From an uncultured Lentisphaeria bacterium (lineage in GTDB: Bacteria; Verrucomicrobiota; Lentisphaeria; Victivallales; Victivallaceae): DNA of 39,780 bases. The first letter of the stretch is position 1. Every line of letters begins with the position of its first letter. Of this stretch, positions 9,203-16,703 are shown piece by piece. The stretch spans positions 1 through 39,780 of the forward strand of contig CASDQW010000008.1 in NCBI GenBank assembly GCA_949282965.1. The letters are read 5' to 3'. Under the pieces are notes generated by a model, which saw only the letters and a list, made by a program, of their open reading frames with translations, was not told the DNA's origin and did not search any database. A program made the position numbers and the translations under genes.

Positions 9203-10546
9203 ATGGAAATTCTGCTCAATCCGGTCCTGCTGGCGGTGGCCGCGCTGCTGCTGCTGGCGGCCATGCGGCTGAACGTGGTCTTTTCCCTGATTCTGGCGGC
9301 GCTGATCGGCGGCCTCGCCGGCGGCATGGGGCTGGAAAAAACCGTGAACGCCTTTTTCGCCGACCTCACCGGGGGCGCGGTGCTGGCGCTCAATTACGTC
9401 ATGCTTGGAGCGCTTTCCGTGGCCATAGCCCAATCGGGCATCATCGAATGGCTCGCCGATGCGCTGTTCCGCAGGGCGGATCGCGGCGGGGAACTCTCGG
9501 AACAACAGAGTTTCCTGCTCAAATACACACTGTTCGGCGTACTGACGCTCATTTCCATGTCGTCGCAGAACCTGATCCCGGTGCATATCGCCTTCATTCC
9601 GATTCTGATTCCGCCGCTGCTGGCGCTCTTCGACCGGCTGCGGATCGACCGGCGGGCCGTCGCCTGCATTCTGACGTTCGGGTTGATCACCCCCTACATG
9701 GTGCTGCCCTTCGGTTTCGGAAAAATCTATCTCAACGATCTGCTGCTCAAAAACGTCGTGAAGTTCGGCCTCCCCGAAGCCACCGCCGCGATGGTCATGC
9801 CCGCCATGCTGATCCCCGCCGGCGGCATGGTGGCGGGACTGCTCATCGCTGTCTTTCTTTCCTACCGCAAACCGCGCATCTACAATGTGGACCGCACCCT
9901 GCTGCTGGTGCAGGAGCCGCCGCGATTCCACAAAAGCGGACTTTTCGTCGGCATCGCCGCGATTCTGACGGCTCTGGCAGGGCAATGCATTCTGGACAAA
10001 ATGGCGTTCGCCGCGCTGGCCGGCATCCTGGTGTTTCTGGTGACCGGGCAGCTGAAGCTGGCGGCCACGCAGGATCTGTTCGCCCGGGGCGTCCAGATGA
10101 TGGGCGGCATCGGCGTAGTCATGATCGCGGCCTCCGGATTCGCAGGTGTCATCACCGCCACCGGCGGGGTGGACGAACTGGTGGGAGTGCTGGGCTCCGG
10201 AGCGGACGGCAGCCGGGCGCTGCTGGTCTTTCTGATGCTGCTGATCGGGTTGATCGTCACCCTGGGTATCGGCTCGTCGTTCGCCACGATTCCGATTCTG
10301 GCGATGATCTACGTGCCTCTGTGCCGGGAAATGGGGCTTTCGCCGCTGGCCACGCTGGCGATCGTCGGCACCGCCGGAGCATTGGGCGACGCGGGGTCGC
10401 CGGTTTCGGAATCGGTGCTGGGCCCCACGGCGGGATTGAATGCGGACGGCCAGCATGATCACATCCGGGATTCGGTCATTCCGACCTTTCTGCATTACAA
10501 CCTGCCGCTGCTGGTTGCGGGATGGATCGCCGGCATGGTCCTGTAA
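9203..10546 (+). CDS. Na+/H+ antiporter family permease (YuiF/NhaC-like)
   Basis: This is a 447-residue inner-membrane protein with roughly 11-12 hydrophobic segments. It belongs to the ion-transporter superfamily often annotated as Na+/H+ antiporter family or putative amino-acid/H+ antiporter (YuiF-type). The C-terminal signature GDAGSPVSESVLGPTAGLNA followed by DGQHDHI is highly characteristic of that family, as is the internal SSQNLIPVHIAFIPILIPP segment. The substrate is not decidable from sequence. CAGGAG about 10 nt before the ATG supports the start. It follows recD2 by 73 nt and ends 6 nt from the convergent glycosyltransferase gene, with no clear terminator between them. Confidence 0.88.
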   Translation: MEILLNPVLLAVAALLLLAAMRLNVVFSLILAALIGGLAGGMGLEKTVNAFFADLTGGAVLALNYVMLGALSVAIAQSGIIEWLADALFRRADRGGELSEQQSFLLKYTLFGVLTLISMSSQNLIPVHIAFIPILIPPLLALFDRLRIDRRAVACILTFGLITPYMVLPFGFGKIYLNDLLLKNVVKFGLPEATAAMVMPAMLIPAGGMVAGLLIAVFLSYRKPRIYNVDRTLLLVQEPPRFHKSGLFVGIAAILTALAGQCILDKMAFAALAGILVFLVTGQLKLAATQDLFARGVQMMGGIGVVMIAASGFAGVITATGGVDELVGVLGSGADGSRALLVFLMLLIGLIVTLGIGSSFATIPILAMIYVPLCREMGLSPLATLAIVGTAGALGDAGSPVSESVLGPTAGLNADGQHDHIRDSVIPTFLHYNLPLLVAGWIAGMVL

Positions 10547-10552
10547 CCACCC

Positions 10553-11272
10553 TCAGCGGTAGTGCCGCATCACCCGCCACAGAGCCAGTAAAATCCGGAA
10601 CCCGTGCCGCATTTTCAACTTGGATCCACCGACATCCCGCCATATGGACAGCGGAAATTCATAAACCACGCGACGCGCCCGGTCCCGGGGCATCCGGCGC
10701 AACAGCTCCACATCAAACAGCCAGCGGCTGACGAACGGCTCGGCAAACAGTTGTTCCGCCGTCTCCCGACGGAACAGCTTCGCCCCGCATTGCGTATCGT
10801 AAACCGGCAGCTTCAAATAAAGAGAAAAAATCGTCGCCATCACCCGCCCGATCAGATGACGCACCAGCGACCGCTGAATCTCCGATCCCAATCGCTGCAG
10901 ACGACAACCGGTTACGACCTCCAATCCGGGATTCTCCCGAAACAACGTTATGAAGTTCGGAATTTCCTCCAGCGGCGTTGCCCAGTCGGCATCCCAGTAT
11001 CCTAACAACGGGGCTTCGGACCGACCGGCTTCCAGCATGCCGGCGCGCACCGCCTCCGCCTTGCCGCCATTGGCGGGCAGTCGCAGCGACCGCACCGTCC
11101 GCGGCAGCTCCGCCGCCAGGCGATCCAGCAATGCACCGGTTTCATCGGTGCTGCCGTCGTCCACCAGCAGAAAAAGAATTTCCGGGTGTTCCCCCGAAAA
11201 ACGCCGCAACGCTTCCACGTCCAGCCGTTCCCGCTCATTGTAGCAGGGAACTACGATGACCGCCTGACACAT
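10553..11272 (-). CDS. Glycosyltransferase family 2 (polyprenol-phosphate sugar synthase-like)
   Basis: This is a 239-residue GT-A fold enzyme. It opens MCQAVIVVPCYNERERL, has the nucleotide-sugar-binding FLLVDDGSTDETG, and the metal-binding DADWATPLEEIP (DxD-like), then AKLFRRETAEQLF. These match dolichol/polyprenol-phosphate mannose or glucose synthases, which make lipid-linked sugars for glycosylation or cell-envelope polymers. There are no C-terminal transmembrane helices. I chose the ATG at 11272 because residues before it do not fit the family. With that start it overlaps the methyltransferase gene by 22 nt, so the two are translationally linked. It is the last gene of the long minus-strand run. 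Confidence 0.88.
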   Translation of the reverse strand: MCQAVIVVPCYNERERLDVEALRRFSGEHPEILFLLVDDGSTDETGALLDRLAAELPRTVRSLRLPANGGKAEAVRAGMLEAGRSEAPLLGYWDADWATPLEEIPNFITLFRENPGLEVVTGCRLQRLGSEIQRSLVRHLIGRVMATIFSLYLKLPVYDTQCGAKLFRRETAEQLFAEPFVSRWLFDVELLRRMPRDRARRVVYEFPLSIWRDVGGSKLKMRHGFRILLALWRVMRHYR

Positions 11273-11988
11273 ACCGCATACCCCGAGAGTCCGGGCAGAA
11301 TCACGCCGCGCCGCGCCAGCCATCGGCAGATTGCCGCATCCATTCGCAACCAACGCTCCAGCAACCGGTTCAACCAGAGCGGACGCACCGCGCCGCAGCC
11401 GATGCCATCCCGCCGTCCCATCAGATGCAGCAGCAGCCGGACCACTGGAAGAACCGCAAAGAAATACCCGGACTCCAACACTTGAAAACCATTTCGCCGT
11501 AGCAGTTTCGTCAAGCCTGCCCGGTCATACCTCCGGAAATGCCGCAGCATCCGGTCGTGCTCCCCGAACAGACACTGAAATGCCGGCACCGTCAAAAACA
11601 ACAACGCTCCCTCCGGAAGCGCGCTCCCCAATCGTTTCAGCTCCGCCTCGTCATCCTCCAGATGTTCCAGCACGTCGAACATCGTCACCACCTGGAACTC
11701 CGATTCCCGCACCGCCTCCGGACGATTGACCACCCGCGCCCCTCCGGTTCGACTCATCCGCGCCGCCGTCTCATCATCCAGCGCGATGTCCAGCGCCGTG
11801 TACCGCCGTTCCGGAAAATCCGCCATCATCCCGCTCAGCAAATATCCATCGCCGCAGCCGAAATCCAGCAGCGCCCCAGTGGGAAAAGCCGGATAATCAC
11901 GCATCAATTGCCGCAGAAACGCCGCCCGCGCCGCCTCCCAGAAATGGCGCTCCCCCTGAAAAGCCGTTGATCGTTCACTCAAATCCAT
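11251..11988 (-). CDS. Class I SAM-dependent methyltransferase
   Basis: This 245-residue protein has a Rossmann-fold methyltransferase core. Motif I is LLDFGCGDGYLL (about residues 41-52), an acidic loop YTALDIALDD follows, and motif IV/post-I reads VVTMFDVLEHLEDDEAELKR. Then comes FLTVPAFQCLFGEHDRMLRH, a block typical of methyltransferases paired with envelope-polysaccharide or lipid-linked sugar enzymes. It overlaps the GT2 gene by 22 nt, which suggests a shared substrate. That link is inference; the acceptor is unknown. GGAAACGC precedes the ATG. The gene begins 37 nt after the fumarase beta gene. Confidence 0.88.
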   Translation of the reverse strand: MDLSERSTAFQGERHFWEAARAAFLRQLMRDYPAFPTGALLDFGCGDGYLLSGMMADFPERRYTALDIALDDETAARMSRTGGARVVNRPEAVRESEFQVVTMFDVLEHLEDDEAELKRLGSALPEGALLFLTVPAFQCLFGEHDRMLRHFRRYDRAGLTKLLRRNGFQVLESGYFFAVLPVVRLLLHLMGRRDGIGCGAVRPLWLNRLLERWLRMDAAICRWLARRGVILPGLSGYAVCVRRSS

Positions 11989-12025
11989 GTTCGCGTTTCC
12001 AGCGTCTCAGCCATCGGCGGCCACC

Positions 12026-12568
12026 TCACTTCCGCTCGTATAGATTGCCGCCCTGCGCGTCAATGGCCACCACCAGCGGCAGGTCTTTCACTTCCAGCCG
12101 GTAGATCGCTTCCGGCCCGAGATCCTCGTACGCCACCACCTCCGCCTTGATAATGGAACGGGCGATCAAAGCTCCCGCTCCTCCAGTTGCCGCGAAATAA
12201 ACGCCGTCGCATTCCCGCATCGCCGCGGTGACGCCGGGGCCGCGTTCCCCCTTGCCGATCATGCCCCGCAGCCCGGCTTCCCGCAGCAGCCGCGGCGAAT
12301 ACGCATCCATCCGTCCGCTGGTAGTCGGTCCCGCGCTCCCGATGACCCGGCCCGGAGGTGCCGGACAGGGCCCGACAAAATAAATCACCTGATCGCGCAA
12401 TGTCACCGGCAGCGGTTCGCCCGCGTCCAGAGCCGCCACCAGCCGCTTGTGCGCCGCGTCCCGCCCCGTCCAGATCACGCCGGACAGCAGCACCCGGTCT
12501 CCGGCCCGCAAAGTCCGCGCGGTCGCTTCGGAAATCGGAGTCGTCAATACAATCGCCGTTTCGCTCAT
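12026..12568 (-). CDS. Class I fumarate hydratase, beta subunit
   Basis: This 180-residue protein corresponds to the C-terminal domain of class I Fe-S fumarases, or the TtdB-type beta subunit. Diagnostic stretches are VLLSGVIWTGRDAAHKRL, VIYFVGPCPAPPGRVIGSAG followed by PTTSGRMDAY, and MIGKG, plus the C-terminal FAATGGAGALIARSI. With the alpha subunit it interconverts fumarate and malate. The ATG overlaps the alpha stop as ATGA (12565-12568), so translation is coupled. Two-subunit class I fumarases are common in anaerobes. L-tartrate dehydratase is the closest alternative family, and sequence alone does not strictly exclude it. Confidence 0.9.
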   Translation of the reverse strand: MSETAIVLTTPISEATARTLRAGDRVLLSGVIWTGRDAAHKRLVAALDAGEPLPVTLRDQVIYFVGPCPAPPGRVIGSAGPTTSGRMDAYSPRLLREAGLRGMIGKGERGPGVTAAMRECDGVYFAATGGAGALIARSIIKAEVVAYEDLGPEAIYRLEVKDLPLVVAIDAQGGNLYERK

Positions 12569-13449
12569 AATTCAAACCCCGCATGTCGCGCCGCATGGCA
12601 GTTGAGATTGACCGCCACCGGCAGCGACGCAATGTGGCAGGGATAATGTTCAATATGCACCGCCAGGCTGGTAACGTCCCCGCCCAGCCCCTGCGGCCCG
12701 ACCCCGGAGGCGTTGATCCGCTCCAGAATTTCCCGTTCCAGCGCCGCGTATTCCGCATCCGGATGCGGCTGTCCCAGCGGCCGCAGCAGCGCCTTCTTCG
12801 CCAGAAACGCCGCCTTTTCGAACGTGCCGCCGATACCGACGCCGACGATGGTCGGCGGACAGGGGTTGCCTCCCGCCTTCACCACGGTCTCAGCGACGAA
12901 ATCCACCACGCCGGCACGCCCTTCCGACGGCTTGAGCATACGCAGGGCGCTCATATTTTCCGAACCGCCGCCTTTCGGCGCGAGAATGACGGACAGCCGA
13001 TCTCCCGGCACCAGCGTCAGATGCACAATCGGCGGCGTATTGTCCGTGGTGTTGCGCCGGGCGAACAGCGGATCCGACACGATGGATTTACGCAGAAACC
13101 CTTCCCGGTAACCGCGGGCAGTCCCGGCACTGATCGCCTCGTAGATGGAACCACCGTCAATACGGAGGTTTTCCCCCATTTCCACAAAGTAGACGGCGAA
13201 TCCGGTGTCCTGGCAGATCGCCATGTTTTCCGTTTCCGCAATCCGCGCGTTTTCCAGATACTGCCGGAGAAATTCCCGGCCGACGGCGGTCGACTCCCGT
13301 TCCGCCGCCTCCCGGATCGCCCGCAGCACATCGGGCGGCAGCCGGAACGCAGCCTCAAAACAGCAGTTCGTCACCGCGTCTACCACCTGCTGAAACGGGA
13401 TGACTCGCATCCGTTCCAGCGGCGTCCGACGATCGATTCTGATCTCCAT
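12565..13449 (-). CDS. Class I fumarate hydratase, alpha subunit
   Basis: This is a 294-residue [4Fe-4S] subunit of a class I fumarase. The three likely cluster ligands are Cys in NMAICQDTGFAVYFV, Cys in GGNPCPPTIVGVGIGGTFE, and a Cys in EHYPCHIASLPVAVNLNCHA. The last stretch has two cysteines, and I cannot say from sequence which binds the cluster. The family motif SENMSALRMLKPSEG is present. It acts in the reductive or oxidative TCA branch. It starts 30 nt after the Na/Pi cotransporter stop with GGAAGAGAAGAG upstream, so it is probably in the same transcript. It overlaps the beta subunit gene by 4 nt. Confidence 0.92.
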   Translation of the reverse strand: MEIRIDRRTPLERMRVIPFQQVVDAVTNCCFEAAFRLPPDVLRAIREAAERESTAVGREFLRQYLENARIAETENMAICQDTGFAVYFVEMGENLRIDGGSIYEAISAGTARGYREGFLRKSIVSDPLFARRNTTDNTPPIVHLTLVPGDRLSVILAPKGGGSENMSALRMLKPSEGRAGVVDFVAETVVKAGGNPCPPTIVGVGIGGTFEKAAFLAKKALLRPLGQPHPDAEYAALEREILERINASGVGPQGLGGDVTSLAVHIEHYPCHIASLPVAVNLNCHAARHAGFEL

Positions 13450-13479
13450 GGCAACTCTTCTCTTCCAATGAATCCAATT

Positions 13480-15936
13480 TTAAAGTTTGATGTAGTGCTT
13501 CTGAATTTCCGGAGTGCGTTCGGCGATGTTCGACAGATGGTCGCCGAGTTTTTCCAGTTCCCCGAGCATTTCGATGAAAATCACGCTGATCGCCAGATTG
13601 CAGCTGCCCTTGCGCAGGCGTTCAATGTGGGCGCTTTCATATTTGTCGGTCAGCTTGTTGATCTTCTGCTCGCTTTTCAGCGCCAGCTCGATTTCGTGCG
13701 GATCAGAACTGCCGAGCGCGGTAATGACGTTCTTCGCCTCCTCGTCCAGCAATGCCCAGATCTTCTGCAGGTCCTTTCGCGCCTGGTCGGAAATCGGCTT
13801 GCCCAGTTTCGCCAGCCGGTCGGTCAACTGCAGAATGTTCTCCGTATGGTCGGCAATCCGCTCCGCATCGTTGGTACAGTGCATCAGCAGCGGCACCAGC
13901 GACGACTGCGGCCCGGAAAGCTCCCGCCGGGTAATCTGCACCAGATAAGCGGTCACCTCTTCCTGCATCCGGTCGATCCGTTCCTCGGCTTCGGCCAGTG
14001 CCTTGACGCCTTCGGCCTCGGTGCGTCCCTCCATGAAATATTCATTGACCGCCCGATCCACCATTTTCCAGGAATCCTTCACCATGCGCCGGATGGCGAA
14101 AATCGACTGTTCCAGGGCAATGGACGGCGTCGCCAGAAGGTGCGGTTCCAACATCTGGAACTTCACGCCATCCTTCTCCCGGATCGGCATGAGAAATTCA
14201 CAGAGCCGGGCGAACCAGCTGATGAACGGCAGCAGAATCAAGGTCACCGTAATATTAAAGAACGTATGCGCCATGGCGATATGCCGCTCCACCCCCTGCG
14301 GCACCGCGGCAAACACATTGCCCGGCGTAATCGCGTTGATGAAGTACAAAAACACCGGAATCCGCTCCGGCCCGTACGGCACATAGAACAGCACCAGCAT
14401 GATCACCGTCCCGATGATGTTGAACAACGAATGCGCCAGTGCCGCCTGTTTGGCCACCCGGTTCGCCGCCAGTGCCGCCAGGAACGCCGTAATCGTCGTC
14501 CCGATGTTGGTTCCCAGCAGCAGCGGCACGGCCGTGTAGAAGTTGATCAATCCGCCCCCCGCCAGCGCCAGCACAATCCCCATCGCCGCGGAACTGGACT
14601 GAATCACCACCGTTGCCGCAATCCCGATCCCGATTGCCCCCAGAATCGCTCCGAACGGCATGAATCCGCCCGCCGTAGCCGGCGTGCAGTCGAATGATTG
14701 AAAGACGTTCACAAAGGACGGAAACGTCCCCAGCATCTTCAATTCATCGCTCATCGTGTTCATACCGAAAAAGAGCAGCCCGAAACCGAGAATGGTTTCC
14801 CCCCACCCCTTGACCGTCTCCTTCCGGAACAGCGTGATGATGAAACCCAGCGTAATCGCCGGCATCGCGATTCCGGAAAGGTTGAACGAGATGATCTGCG
14901 CCGTCACCGTGGTTCCCACGTTCGCCCCAAATATGATCCCGATCGACTGCGTCAGCGACAGCAACCCCGCGTTGATGAACCCGATCACCATCACCGTCGT
15001 CGCACTGGAAGATTGAATCACCGCCGTCACCAGGGTCCCGGCCAGCACCGCCACAATTCCGTTGCGGGCGAAAAACTGCAGAATCCGCCGCATGTTCTCC
15101 CCGGCCACCTTCTGCAGCCCGTCGCCCATCAGCTTCATCCCGAAAACGAAGATCGTCAGTCCCCCCAGAACCGCGATCACCACGCTCCACACATTGATGC
15201 CGAGCAGCCGGACCGTCTTCCCGCGCATGAAGATCCCGCGGTCCGGATCCGCCACTTCCACATTGACGTGATATTCTCCGGACTTGTCGCCCAGCTTGAC
15301 AAAACACCGTGCCTCGCCGTCCCGATCGGTCATCACGTCCGGCGCCCGGACTTCCGCCTTCGACGCCGTGCCCTCCGGCGTAACCCCCATCCGGAAATAA
15401 ACGGGCACGCCCGCCGCCGGGCGACCGTCCTTGTCCACCACTTTGACCGTCAGCGGATCCGCGGTCAATTCCCCGGCGGACTGCTCCTGTTCCGCTCCGG
15501 AAATCCGGATCCCGGTAATGAAGCGGACGGTAATGCTCTTGTCCTCCGCCCCTTCCGGAATGATTTTCAAATAATGATCCCCCGTCTCATGCCCGGCGGT
15601 CACCTTCACCGCCACCGTCCCTCCGGCATCGGAAACCGCGGTCGCGGGCGTCACGGTCAACCGGGAATGGTCCACCGGCACAAAATGCACGGTACGGCCC
15701 GCCACCGGGGGACGTTCACCGGCGCCACCGAGCATGCCCCGACGCTGTGGTCCCTGTAATTCCACCCGCAAAACTTTTTCGAACGTTTCCCCCGGCAGAG
15801 CACATTGCTCCGCGCCCTGGAGCACCCGGACCCGGTTGACCACCGTTTCCTTGCGATTGCCGTCACAGCCGCACACCAGCACCATCAGCAGCAGAGCCAC
15901 TGCGGTGAGGCTCATGTTGATTCTTCGAATATTCAT
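13480..15936 (-). CDS. Na+/phosphate cotransporter-like protein with Ig-like N-terminal and PhoU-like C-terminal regions
   Basis: This 818-residue fusion has four parts. A lipoprotein-type signal comes first (VLVCGC, Cys about 24). Then come about 220 residues with two beta-sandwich, bacterial Ig-like repeats (GGTVAVKVTAGHETGDHYLK; VVDKDGRPAAGVPVYFRMG). Next is a NptA/YjbB-type membrane domain with both hallmark repeats, AVIQSSSATTVMVIGFINAG and VVIQSSSAAMGIVLALAGGG, each followed by a GTNIGTTxTA-like block. Last is a PhoU-like helical region, about residues 600-810. Na/Pi family transporters move phosphate with sodium. The Ig-like part would be periplasmic if the topology is conventional. 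It overlaps the LolA-like gene by 4 nt (15933-15936). Confidence 0.92.
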   Translation of the reverse strand: MNIRRINMSLTAVALLLMVLVCGCDGNRKETVVNRVRVLQGAEQCALPGETFEKVLRVELQGPQRRGMLGGAGERPPVAGRTVHFVPVDHSRLTVTPATAVSDAGGTVAVKVTAGHETGDHYLKIIPEGAEDKSITVRFITGIRISGAEQEQSAGELTADPLTVKVVDKDGRPAAGVPVYFRMGVTPEGTASKAEVRAPDVMTDRDGEARCFVKLGDKSGEYHVNVEVADPDRGIFMRGKTVRLLGINVWSVVIAVLGGLTIFVFGMKLMGDGLQKVAGENMRRILQFFARNGIVAVLAGTLVTAVIQSSSATTVMVIGFINAGLLSLTQSIGIIFGANVGTTVTAQIISFNLSGIAMPAITLGFIITLFRKETVKGWGETILGFGLLFFGMNTMSDELKMLGTFPSFVNVFQSFDCTPATAGGFMPFGAILGAIGIGIAATVVIQSSSAAMGIVLALAGGGLINFYTAVPLLLGTNIGTTITAFLAALAANRVAKQAALAHSLFNIIGTVIMLVLFYVPYGPERIPVFLYFINAITPGNVFAAVPQGVERHIAMAHTFFNITVTLILLPFISWFARLCEFLMPIREKDGVKFQMLEPHLLATPSIALEQSIFAIRRMVKDSWKMVDRAVNEYFMEGRTEAEGVKALAEAEERIDRMQEEVTAYLVQITRRELSGPQSSLVPLLMHCTNDAERIADHTENILQLTDRLAKLGKPISDQARKDLQKIWALLDEEAKNVITALGSSDPHEIELALKSEQKINKLTDKYESAHIERLRKGSCNLAISVIFIEMLGELEKLGDHLSNIAERTPEIQKHYIKL

Positions 15937-16703
15937 ACGCCTCCCTGCGACACGGACGGAGCCGCCGTCTTTTCCTTACCGAACAGCCGTTCTTCGGCGG
16001 CGGCATCCGGTGTCCCCAGTTCCGCCTCGGAAAATTGCACCCGGGATCGCCAGTCCGGACCGTAAAGATTCAAGATCTCCGCATAATATAAATCGTTTTT
16101 CTTTTTGAAGGACCCCGTTTCCAGCGTCCGCACCGGATCCCCCTGCAACGCATCCCGCGAAGCGTAAAATTCCGCCTTCAACGGGAAAAAATAACTTCGC
16201 GCCACATACACCCGCGCCACTTCGCTCCGATCCGGCGCCTCCAGCACCAGCACCCGGCAGGGAATTCCCTTCACCAGTGTGCCCGATTCCTCCCGGACCA
16301 GATTGTAAAACAAAAAGCCCATCGACAAATCCGTCGGGCGCAACCCGAAACGCCGTGCCGCCGGCTCCGGCTGCAGGGCCGTCCCGAACGGTTCCACCCG
16401 CGTTTTGCCCGATCGCTCCTGCATAATCCGATAGCCTTCCCGGCCGTCGATCAGCAGTTCGGCCCGGGTACCGTCGCGCCGGATCAACACCGTCAGCGCC
16501 ACCGGCAACGTCTCCATGCGCCCGCCGTCCGGACGATGCTGCATGATCCCCTTCATGCGGGCATAACTCTCCGCCGCCGCCGGATGCCGCACCCGCTCCA
16601 GAAATTCCCTGGTGTCAAGCTCCGCACCGGACACCGTCGCCGGCAACCGGAACGCGCCCGCCGACAGTGACAGCAGCAGCAACATGCGACCTATGCGCTT
16701 CAT
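15933..16703 (-). CDS. Outer-membrane lipoprotein-sorting (LolA-like) protein
   Basis: This is a 256-residue secreted protein with a signal peptide (residues 1 to about 27, ending ATVSGA). Its body fits the LolA-like outer-membrane lipoprotein-sorting family: YARMKGIMQHRPDGG, VLIRRDGTRAELLIDGREGY, LSMGFLFYNLVREESGTLVK, VLEAPDRSEVARVYVARSYF and a late strand FKKKNDLYYAEILN. LolA-fold proteins bind lipid or lipoprotein acyl chains in the periplasm. Variants of this subfamily often sit beside a transporter, as here, so it may serve the neighbouring Na/Pi protein rather than act as general LolA (inference). The start overlaps the lon stop as ATGA and its own stop overlaps the transporter start. 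Confidence 0.85.
   Translation of the reverse strand: MKRIGRMLLLLSLSAGAFRLPATVSGAELDTREFLERVRHPAAAESYARMKGIMQHRPDGGRMETLPVALTVLIRRDGTRAELLIDGREGYRIMQERSGKTRVEPFGTALQPEPAARRFGLRPTDLSMGFLFYNLVREESGTLVKGIPCRVLVLEAPDRSEVARVYVARSYFFPLKAEFYASRDALQGDPVRTLETGSFKKKNDLYYAEILNLYGPDWRSRVQFSEAELGTPDAAAEERLFGKEKTAAPSVSQGGV

Noticed and set aside
5365..9393. 1342-codon minus-strand open frame opposite lysS and recD2
   Set aside because: Same antisense effect of high-GC third positions; it spans two clear genes and shows no family sequence.
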